Positions 45,051-51,210 of a stretch of DNA of 64,000 nt are shown piece after piece. Source of the stretch: Verrucomicrobiaceae bacterium (GTDB lineage: Bacteria > Verrucomicrobiota > Verrucomicrobiia > Verrucomicrobiales > Verrucomicrobiaceae); contig JAIXZA010000080.1 of assembly GCA_027489965.1 (NCBI GenBank), positions 1 through 64,000 on the forward strand, read 5' to 3'. Under the pieces are notes generated by a model, which was not told the origin of the DNA, did no database searches, and was given only the letters and a program-made list of their open reading frames with translations. The position numbers and the translations under genes are program-made. Each line of letters starts with the position of its first letter. Positions within the stretch are counted from its first letter, which is position 1.

Positions 45051-46042
45051 GCGGCACCTCCGGTGGAAGGCTGAAGTAGGTGCGGTAGGTGGGAGCGGGC
45101 CACGCTGGACTGCATGACCATCTGAGTGGCGGCGATGGCGGGCGAGAGGCGCTGGGTCTGGCCGCCGAGGGTGCCGGTCCAGGCATTGGTCTCAGCCAGG
45201 ATCTCTAGTTTGTAATCCAGCTGACCGGCTGCGGCGGTGAATGGGGCCAGACGATAGACGGTGATGGACCAAGAAGGCGTATCCAGCGTGCTGAGGGTCA
45301 GGTCGTCACTGAGCTGCATCTCTGCCCAGACAGCCACGCCATCCAGCGCGGTGGTATCTGCCAGGGTCCAGCTGGCGGTGAGCTGGGTCAAATCTGGCCG
45401 ACCGGTGCAGGTGCGCAGATCGGTCTGCGTCAGCTCCACTTTCTGCCCTAGCCAGGTAAAGGGTGATTTATCCAGATAAGCCAGAGGTCGGTGTAGAGAT
45501 AGGGCTTGGAAAGAATCAAAGCGGGCCTCTAGCCCGTGCGGGTAAGCTTCACCTGACAGCCCGAGATTCAGCGGAGCGGCAAAAAGGGCCACCTGCTGCG
45601 GGATGAGGATGCCGCCAGGCTTCAGAAAGCGGCTACGGGCGTCCATCATGACTTCAACGATGTCTTCATCATAAATCAGGTGGCCGACGGTCTCGGAGAG
45701 GACAATATCAAAAGTTTCACCGTCGAGATCGACCGCGCTGGACAGGCCCTCCATGACGGTGACGCGATCTGCCACGCCATTTTCCTGAGCTAGCCGACGT
45801 ATGATGCCGCCCATGAGGCTGTCTTTTTCAATGGCCACGACGCGGGCCGCGCCCAGCTTTGCCGCCATGATGGCCCAGAGACCGGTGCCAGAGCCGATGT
45901 CGAGGACGCTGGAGCCTGCCGTCACCTGCTGGGACAGTGCCTGATAAAAGGCACGGTTCCTGGGAGCATCCTGCAGTAGCGCCTCATGGATGCTGATCAG
46001 CTCAAAGCTGTGCTGATGGAGCTGGGCCGCAGGAGATGGCAT
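45047..46042 (-). CDS. Arginine-methyltransferase-like SAM enzyme
   Basis: 331 residues. The SAM-binding motif I is VLDIGSGTG (46-54) and an acidic residue at Glu72 should hold the ribose. SETVGHLIYDE places Glu117 and Glu126 exactly nine residues apart, as in the double-E loop of protein arginine methyltransferases (SEWMGY...YE). The C-terminal half (~150-331) is beta-rich, like the PRMT barrel. A THW loop is not evident. The likely activity is methylation of arginine side chains in a protein. It lies 47 bp after a collar gene and overlaps the GNAT gene, so collar proteins or their partners are candidate substrates; this is inference. Confidence 0.8.
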   Translation of the reverse strand: MPSPAAQLHQHSFELISIHEALLQDAPRNRAFYQALSQQVTAGSSVLDIGSGTGLWAIMAAKLGAARVVAIEKDSLMGGIIRRLAQENGVADRVTVMEGLSSAVDLDGETFDIVLSETVGHLIYDEDIVEVMMDARSRFLKPGGILIPQQVALFAAPLNLGLSGEAYPHGLEARFDSFQALSLHRPLAYLDKSPFTWLGQKVELTQTDLRTCTGRPDLTQLTASWTLADTTALDGVAVWAEMQLSDDLTLSTLDTPSWSITVYRLAPFTAAAGQLDYKLEILAETNAWTGTLGGQTQRLSPAIAATQMVMQSSVARSHLPHLLQPSTGGAA

Positions 46043-46089
46043 ATCTAGAAAGAAGGGCCGACAGGTTAGCCTGATTGATTCAGGCTGAA

Positions 46090-46623
46090 TTAGCTACGAG
46101 GTGGAAAAACCCCTGTGAGCGCGATGCAGAAAGTCACCGTCAGGTAAGGCGGCATGTTATTGTGCGGTTGGGAACTGCCAGCAGGTGCTAGAGCCTGATT
46201 ACTCATGACCGCGCCCGCCCCGGCTGCATTTGTGTAGAGATTCGTGGTGCTGCGGCGGGAGCCTGAGACGGCCCAGATGGCACCTGCGGGCGCAGCCGTG
46301 GTAGCGGGCGCCGTGGTGGCCCGCAGCGCATGGCTATGACTGGGGATGTCAGCCGATGTCAGCGTGACATTTTCTACTCCTCCTTGTTCACCGATGTCTC
46401 TGACACTGAGCCCAGGTCCCTGTCCCTGCTGCATCGGCGTGCGGCCCCGGAGATCGGGCAGGGCGAAGGTAGTCGTGCCATTGCCACCGTAAGTGGTGCC
46501 AAGCAGGGAAAACAGCGCCGTATTTTGCTGAATGGGCAGGATTTGACCATCGCAAACGGCCCAGCCTCGCGGTGGAAAGTTGAAGCCAGCCATCATGATT
46601 TCGCCAATAAAAGGATCTGCCAT
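46090..46623 (-). CDS. Phage-tail-collar (MdpB-like) protein, copy 3
   Basis: 177 residues with the full motif set: DPFIGEIMMAGFNFPPRGWAVCDGQILPI, ALFSLLGTTYGGNGTTTF, LPDLRGRTPMQQGQGPGL, IPSHSHAL and an NMPPYLTVTFCIALTGVFPPRS end. The GEI and NNMPPYL signatures differ from copies 1-2 and are shared with copies 4-5, so this is a separate subgroup. The middle (STAPATTAAPAGAIWAVSGS region) is low-complexity. It is 18 bp behind copy 4 and 47 bp before the methyltransferase gene. Confidence 0.9.
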   Translation of the reverse strand: MADPFIGEIMMAGFNFPPRGWAVCDGQILPIQQNTALFSLLGTTYGGNGTTTFALPDLRGRTPMQQGQGPGLSVRDIGEQGGVENVTLTSADIPSHSHALRATTAPATTAAPAGAIWAVSGSRRSTTNLYTNAAGAGAVMSNQALAPAGSSQPHNNMPPYLTVTFCIALTGVFPPRS

Positions 46624-46641
46624 AAAGTGAGGAAGTGAAGA

Positions 46642-47142
46642 TTAATTACGAGATGGAAAGATGCCAGCCGCGCAGATGGCAATGGTTAAAGGAAGGTAGG
46701 GCGGCAGGTTATTATGCGCTTGGCTAGCACCTGCATTTTCCACCACCGCCGGGGCCATGGGGACAAGCGATGAGGCCGCATTATAGACGGCCTGACCACC
46801 GCCACCGAGAAAGTTATTGGTTGGCAGACTCAAGTCAGCGTTGTTGGCGCTGGCCGTCAGGTTGTGCGTGTGCGCAGGCATCTGTGTCGTCAGCAAGACG
46901 TGCGTCTCAGTGCCTGCCCGTTCCCCCTGTGTGTGACCCGCCCCAACGTGGATGGGCATGCGGCCACGGAAATCCGGCAGGGCAAAAGTCGTAGTGCCAT
47001 TGCCCCCATATGTGGTGCCCAGCAGCGAGAATAGCGCCTGATTTTGATTGATCGGTAAGGTGCGCCCATCACAGGGGAACCAGCCACGGGGAATAAAGTT
47101 AAAGCTGAAGGTTTTAATCTGACCTAGGAAGTAGTCTGCCAT
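46642..47142 (-). CDS. Phage-tail-collar (MdpB-like) protein, copy 4
   Basis: 166 residues, the shortest of the five. It has DYFLGQIKTFSFNFIPRGWFPCDGRTLPI, ALFSLLGTTYGGNGTTTF, LPDFRGRMPIHVGAGHTQG, MPAHTHNL and NNLPPYLPLTIAICAAGIFPSRN. The sequence after RGR differs from the GxGPGL of the other copies. It sits 26 bp behind copy 5 and 18 bp ahead of copy 3 in one operon. Three subtypes side by side would allow hetero-oligomers, as seen in phage tail tips, but this cannot be shown from sequence. Confidence 0.9.
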   Translation of the reverse strand: MADYFLGQIKTFSFNFIPRGWFPCDGRTLPINQNQALFSLLGTTYGGNGTTTFALPDFRGRMPIHVGAGHTQGERAGTETHVLLTTQMPAHTHNLTASANNADLSLPTNNFLGGGGQAVYNAASSLVPMAPAVVENAGASQAHNNLPPYLPLTIAICAAGIFPSRN

Positions 47143-47168
47143 AAGAGGGAGTTTCTTTGAGTTTTTAG

Positions 47169-47705
47169 TTAGGTCGGTGAAGGGTAGATGCCCTCAAGCG
47201 CGATGATGTGGCTAAGGCAGAGAAAGGGCGGCATGTTCTCATGAGGCTGATTGCTACCCACCGAGCTCACAGCCGCAGCAGCCATGCTGACCTGGGGAGT
47301 GGCGGTGCTTGCGGCATAAGGAAAGACGCCGCTGTTTGAATTGGCGGAAGGAACCAGCCCAGCAGGTGCGGACACGGCCCCACTACTGCTAGAGCTGGCC
47401 TGCAAGGTATGCCTGTGGGCGGGGAGCTGATTTGCTGTCAAAGTGACCTCTTCTATGCCGCCCGGCTGCCCTAGAGCGTAGTTCGTTGCCAATCCAGGCC
47501 CCTGTCCGGTGCCGATCACCACCCGTCCCCGCAGATCAGGCAGAGCAAAGGTGGTCTGGCCATTCCCACCATACGTGGTTCCGATCAAAGAAAACAGCGC
47601 TTCATTTTCAGCGATAGCGAGCAAGCTGCCATCACAAAAAGCCCAGCCTCGCGGGGCAAAGTTATGCCCTGTGGTTCTAATTTCTCCGATAAATGGATTT
47701 GACAT
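47169..47705 (-). CDS. Phage-tail-collar (MdpB-like) protein, copy 5
   Basis: 178 residues: NPFIGEIRTTGHNFAPRGWAFCDGSLLAI, ALFSLIGTTYGGNGQTTF, LPDLRGRVVIGTGQGPGL, LPAHRHTL, then a Ser/Ala-rich stretch (SSSSGAVSAPAGLVPSANSN, location only) and ENMPPFLCLSHIIALEGIYP. It is the first collar gene after the DUF6916-like gene at 47738 (32 bp gap). Like the others it lacks a signal peptide, so export, if any, must use another route. Confidence 0.9.
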   Translation of the reverse strand: MSNPFIGEIRTTGHNFAPRGWAFCDGSLLAIAENEALFSLIGTTYGGNGQTTFALPDLRGRVVIGTGQGPGLATNYALGQPGGIEEVTLTANQLPAHRHTLQASSSSSGAVSAPAGLVPSANSNSGVFPYAASTATPQVSMAAAAVSSVGSNQPHENMPPFLCLSHIIALEGIYPSPT

Positions 47706-47737
47706 GGTATGTAGCGGTGTGAGGTGAAAAAGATGAT

Positions 47738-48088
47738 TTAACTGAAGACAACCTGAAACAACATGCCAGCATCATCTGGGCCGATGGGCACAAAAAAGAT
47801 CTCTGGCCGACCAATCTGCGGGTGCTCCAGCTGATAGGTGCCCTGCGGCACATAAAACTCGCGCGAGCCAGCCCGAAACAGCAGCGAAAAAGGCGCACGT
47901 CCCCCTGGGCGAGCATGAGATGCCGGCCCCGCTTTCGCAGAAAGCAGCAGCAGCGGCGCAGGCTCAGCAGTCCCATAATGAAGCTGAAACGTCTGCTGCT
48001 CTAGCGGTGCAAAGACATCAACCGTCAGATCCGCGATCTCTAAAGAGCGGGAAGTGGAATCAGCAGGCCTGGAAATCGTATCACTCAT
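47738..48088 (-). CDS. DUF6916-like small protein heading the collar operon
   Basis: About 116 residues from the ATG at 48088; in-frame starts at 48109 and 48121 are alternatives. The core LTVDVFAPLEQQTFQLHYG, LLLLSAKAGP, APFSLLFRAGSREFYVPQGTYQLEHPQIGRPEIFFVPIG matches the exported protein at 44126 strand by strand, but this copy has no export signal. Such a domain is reminiscent of DUF6916, seen mainly beside tail-collar genes. It is the first gene of a seven-gene minus-strand operon that ends with its exported relative. It may be a chaperone, cap or scaffold for collar proteins; this is a guess from context. Confidence 0.65.
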   Translation of the reverse strand: MSDTISRPADSTSRSLEIADLTVDVFAPLEQQTFQLHYGTAEPAPLLLLSAKAGPASHARPGGRAPFSLLFRAGSREFYVPQGTYQLEHPQIGRPEIFFVPIGPDDAGMLFQVVFS

Positions 48089-48173
48089 CGTCGGAACTTG
48101 GTTAAGCATCTCTTGTAACACTTCACAGGTGATTTGCCAAGATCAATCTGGGCCATTTTAAAGTCGGAGGATA

Positions 48174-48290
48174 GTGTTGCAGACTTTCCAGTCTGCATTC
48201 TTTGATTCGCCATTCTCCAGAAAGATCTCCGCACGAAAGCAGATCTCTTCGATCTGCGGCACTTCATGCAGGCTGGAAAGTCTGCAACAC
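48174..48290. repeat. 24-nt inverted repeat in the divergent promoter region
   Basis: GTGTTGCAGACTTTCCAGTCTGCA (given as arm 48174-48197) is repeated in inverse orientation at 48267-48290 with 23 of 24 matches and a 69-nt spacer. Each arm is itself nearly palindromic (GCAGACTTTCCAGTCTGC). Inside the spacer, GCAGATC (48239-48245) and GATCTGC (48251-48257) form a further hairpin. The core TGTTGCAGACT recurs at 21106-21131. It lies between the divergent collar and hydroxylase operons, so it may be either a mobile palindromic repeat or a shared control element. Confidence 0.75.
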
Positions 48291-48358
48291 TCTGCAAACC
48301 TGCATCATTATGCCATGGGCCTTTACAAAGCTTTTTGCCCTGCCAGTCTCTTGGATCC

Positions 48359-49144
48359 ATGTCTTCTCCACCCCCAAATGCTGCCAAACTACCGCTGGTT
48401 TTTGACCCAGCAGGCTTGCAGGCAGACCTAGCCATGCTGGGCTCTGCGGAGTGGGTGGCCCACTTCAATACGGGGTTCTTTTCCGGCGACTGGAGCGGCG
48501 CGGCCCTGCGCAGTGTGGGCGGAAAAGACGGGGCCATTTATGCGGATACCTCCCACGGCGACTTCGCCAATACGGCACTGCTCCAAGAGTGCCTACATTT
48601 GCAGGCGGTGATCGAGTCCTTCCAATGCCCGCTGCGCTCTGTGCGGCTGCTGCGGTTGACTGCGGGGTCCATCATCCGCGAGCACCGCGACTACGATTTA
48701 GGCTATGATGCCGGCGAGGTGCGGCTGCATGTGCCAGTGATCACGAACCCGCAGGTGGAGTTTTACCTGAACAACCGCCGCATCCGCATGGCCGAGGGAG
48801 AATGCTGGTATCTAGACCTGAACCAACCCCACCGTGTGCAGAACCGTGGGATGACAGATCGTGTGCATCTAGTAATCGACTGCCAGCTCAATGGTTGGCT
48901 GCGTGACCTGATTTCTCAGGGGGAAGCAAGTGCAGGTGAAGAATCCAGCTACGAGACCTTTCACCGCCAGGTGCTACAAGAGCCGGCCCTGCAAGAGGAG
49001 CTGATCGGCATCACGGATCAGCCTGCCTTTATCCAGCGGATCATGGGACTGGCTCAGCTGCGTGGTTTTAGCTTTCTAGAGGAAGATGTGACGGCAGCGC
49101 TGCAATCCGCGCGCCGCTCTTGGATGGAAAGGAATATCTTATGA
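48359..49144 (+). CDS. Asp/Asn beta-hydroxylase fused to a Nif11-like domain
   Basis: 261 residues from the ATG at 48359. Residues ~10-185 are an aspartyl/asparaginyl beta-hydroxylase-type Fe(II)/2-oxoglutarate dioxygenase: His109-x-Asp111 in REHRDYDLGY and distal His158 in LNQPHRVQNRG bind iron, and Arg168 may bind 2-oxoglutarate. Residues ~200-250 (FHRQVLQEPALQEEL, then FIQRIMGLAQLRGFSFLEED) match the Nif11-like leader domain pattern found in precursors of ribosomally made peptides. The fusion hints at recognition of a peptide or protein leader. The stop overlaps the sulfotransferase start (ATGA). Divergent from the collar operon. Expected reaction: beta-hydroxylation of Asp or Asn in a protein. 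Confidence 0.82.
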   Translation: MSSPPPNAAKLPLVFDPAGLQADLAMLGSAEWVAHFNTGFFSGDWSGAALRSVGGKDGAIYADTSHGDFANTALLQECLHLQAVIESFQCPLRSVRLLRLTAGSIIREHRDYDLGYDAGEVRLHVPVITNPQVEFYLNNRRIRMAEGECWYLDLNQPHRVQNRGMTDRVHLVIDCQLNGWLRDLISQGEASAGEESSYETFHRQVLQEPALQEELIGITDQPAFIQRIMGLAQLRGFSFLEEDVTAALQSARRSWMERNIL

Positions 49145-50103
49145 GCCGAGCAAGCGACCCACTCGACGGCTGGCTGCCCATCAGCATCACGCATTTTACG
49201 CAGGAACCCATCGTGGACTGGTGCCGCTTTGGTGCGCGCCGATTCTCTGAGCCGTTCTTTGATCACACGGTGCAGAATGAGCTTCGAAAGCCTTTCAACC
49301 TACTCTTCCGCCACAAGACGACGCTGGACATGCTGGTGGAGCGGCAAGCCCAGAACCCAGGGCTGGAGCCGAGCGGCTTCATCTATCACATGTCACGCTG
49401 CGGCTCCACGCTGGCCTGCCAAATGCTAGACACAGTGGCCGAACACACCGTTCTCTCCGAGCCGCAGCCGGTGGATACGCTGCTGCGGCTAGACCGGCGC
49501 GGCTACAGTGACGAACAACGCATGACCTACCTGCGTGCCTGGATGAATGCCATCAGTCAGCCACGCAATGGAGAAAAAAGGCTCTACGTAAAGTTAGACG
49601 CCTGGCACGTCTTTGACCTGCCGCTGCTCAGGCGTGCCTTTCCCGATACGCCCTGGGTTTTCCTCTACCGGAATCCGCTGGAGGTCATGGTCTCTGCCAT
49701 GCGCAGCCCCGGAATGCACATGATCCGCAATTACCTGACCGAGGATCAAACGGGGATTGACCCAGCTTCAGTGCCGTACATGACGCAGACCGAGTACATG
49801 GCCCGCATCCTGGAATCTTTGCTGAAGTCTGCGCTCCAGCATCTAGAGCCACAGGCAGGCAAAGCCTTGGATTACACGGGCCTTCCGGAATCCGTGATTA
49901 CCGAAATTGCCCCGCACTTTGGGCTGAAGCTGACCGCAGAGCAGATCCAAGTCATGCGGGAAAAAACCGCCTTTCACGCCAAGTCACCCACAGAGCACTT
50001 CCAGCCAGATGTTGAGTCCAAGCAGAAAGAGGCCAGTGACGAGATCCACCGGCTCTGCACTACGCTGCTAGATCCTCTCTACGATCAATTACGTCAGCTC
50101 TAA
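49141..50103 (+). CDS. Sulfotransferase-family protein
   Basis: 320 residues. The 5'-phosphosulfate-binding loop FIYHMSRCGSTLACQML contains SRCGST at 85-90, and the 3'-phosphate-binding segment WVFLYRNPLEVMVSAMRSPGM lies near 172-192, so it should bind PAPS. Such enzymes place sulfate on tyrosine, sugars or small molecules. It has no signal peptide and would work in the cytoplasm. It overlaps the hydroxylase by four bases and is followed after 19 bp by an APS kinase that could supply PAPS. Together these form a modification operon divergent from the collar genes; the acceptor is unknown. Confidence 0.86.
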   Translation: MSRASDPLDGWLPISITHFTQEPIVDWCRFGARRFSEPFFDHTVQNELRKPFNLLFRHKTTLDMLVERQAQNPGLEPSGFIYHMSRCGSTLACQMLDTVAEHTVLSEPQPVDTLLRLDRRGYSDEQRMTYLRAWMNAISQPRNGEKRLYVKLDAWHVFDLPLLRRAFPDTPWVFLYRNPLEVMVSAMRSPGMHMIRNYLTEDQTGIDPASVPYMTQTEYMARILESLLKSALQHLEPQAGKALDYTGLPESVITEIAPHFGLKLTAEQIQVMREKTAFHAKSPTEHFQPDVESKQKEASDEIHRLCTTLLDPLYDQLRQL

Positions 50104-50122
50104 CTCGTCACCCAACCCCTGC

Positions 50123-50638
50123 ATGACTCCCTCCGTTATCTGGTTTTACGGTTTGTCTGGCGCGGGTAAAACCAGTCTCAGTGCCGCCGTGGCAGACCAT
50201 TTAAAGCAGAATAACATCCCCTGCCTGCGGCTGGATGGAGATGACATCCGCAGCGGACTAAGCCGTGATTTGCAGTTGAGCGCCACCGACCGCGCTGAAA
50301 ACATCCGCCGCACGGCCGAAGTTGCTCGTCTGGCCTGCCAGCAGGGACTGGTTGTTTTGGTCGCACTCATCACACCAACTCAAAGCCTACGCGCAGCCGC
50401 TCGCTCGATCATTCAACCCGTCCCATTTCACGAAATCTTCCTCGACTGCGACTACCAGACCAGTGCCAATCGTGATGTAAAAGGGCTGTATGCCCATGCT
50501 GAGGCTGGGCAAATCCGCGATTTCACGGGCAGAGACTCCGCCTTTGAGCCTCCAACGGACGCAGACCTCAGTGTCGATACCCGTATGCAGACACTGCCTG
50601 AAAGCTTGACCCAAGTATTGGACTTCCTTTTTGCGTAA
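50123..50638 (+). CDS. cysC: Adenylylsulfate (APS) kinase
   Basis: 171 residues. It phosphorylates APS with ATP to PAPS, the sulfate donor for sulfotransferases. The Walker A loop is GLSGAGKTS (10-18), followed by LDGDDIRSGLSRDL and DRAENIRRTAEVA, which bind APS. RDVKGLYAHAEAGQIRDFTGRDSAFEPP is the typical C-terminal signature. No sulfate adenylyltransferase (CysN/CysD or Sat) is nearby, so APS must come from elsewhere. Its place directly behind a sulfotransferase suggests dedicated PAPS supply and not assimilatory sulfate reduction. Confidence 0.9.
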   Translation: MTPSVIWFYGLSGAGKTSLSAAVADHLKQNNIPCLRLDGDDIRSGLSRDLQLSATDRAENIRRTAEVARLACQQGLVVLVALITPTQSLRAAARSIIQPVPFHEIFLDCDYQTSANRDVKGLYAHAEAGQIRDFTGRDSAFEPPTDADLSVDTRMQTLPESLTQVLDFLFA

Positions 50639-50671
50639 ACTCGGCTGAACCCTCACACGGCAGATACTTCC

Positions 50672-51160
50672 ATGTTCAACAACCCCATCACGCAAAAGAT
50701 CGCCACGTTCCTGGAGAGCATTCAACTTCCCATCCGCTCCTGCGATTTAGAAGAGGGCACTTTCCTTCCCGGCCTAGCGCTTGAGGGCGGTTGCATCTTG
50801 GTGGACGAAAACAAGCTGCTTTACCCTGGAGACATCCTGCATGAGGCCGGACATCTAGCCGTCAGCACGCCTGAAGAGCGTCAACAGGCGGGAGGTAATT
50901 TAGCCGTCGGTGGCGGTGAGGAAATGGGTGCTATCGCCTGGTCTTATGCCGCTGCCCTGCACATCGGTATTGATCCTGCCATTGTCTTCCATCCTCACGG
51001 CTACCGCAGTGGCTCGGACTCGCTTTTAGAAAACTTCGGCACCGGTCACTACCTAGCCGTGCCTCTGCTTCAATGGATGGGCCTTTGCTACGATGCCCAG
51101 AAAGCCGCAGAACACCGTGCCGAAGCCTATCCTGTCATGCAGCGCTGGCTGCGGGAATAG
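50672..51160 (+). CDS. HEAGH-motif putative zinc protein
   Basis: 162 residues, mostly soluble. The motif LHEAGHLAV gives the HExxH zinc site of gluzincin-type metalloproteases; a third ligand is not obvious (candidates lie in GGGEEMGAIAW or HPHGYRSGSD). Similar short proteins with LLYPGDILHEAGH are known only as conserved hypotheticals to me. It lies 33 bp after the APS kinase gene in the same direction and is the last gene of the hydroxylase-sulfotransferase unit. It could be a processing peptidase for a modified substrate, but function is unproven. Confidence 0.72.
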   Translation: MFNNPITQKIATFLESIQLPIRSCDLEEGTFLPGLALEGGCILVDENKLLYPGDILHEAGHLAVSTPEERQQAGGNLAVGGGEEMGAIAWSYAAALHIGIDPAIVFHPHGYRSGSDSLLENFGTGHYLAVPLLQWMGLCYDAQKAAEHRAEAYPVMQRWLRE

Positions 51161-51210
51161 ACGTTGGAGAGCTTAATCCATTGCACAGATTGAATGGGTG
51201 AGTTTCCACC

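Noticed and set aside
41574..48088. Collar genes as a prophage
   Set aside because: No terminase, capsid, portal, tail tube, lysis, integrase or repressor genes are near; neighbours are metabolic or modification genes, and five collar paralogues without other tail parts is not a phage layout.
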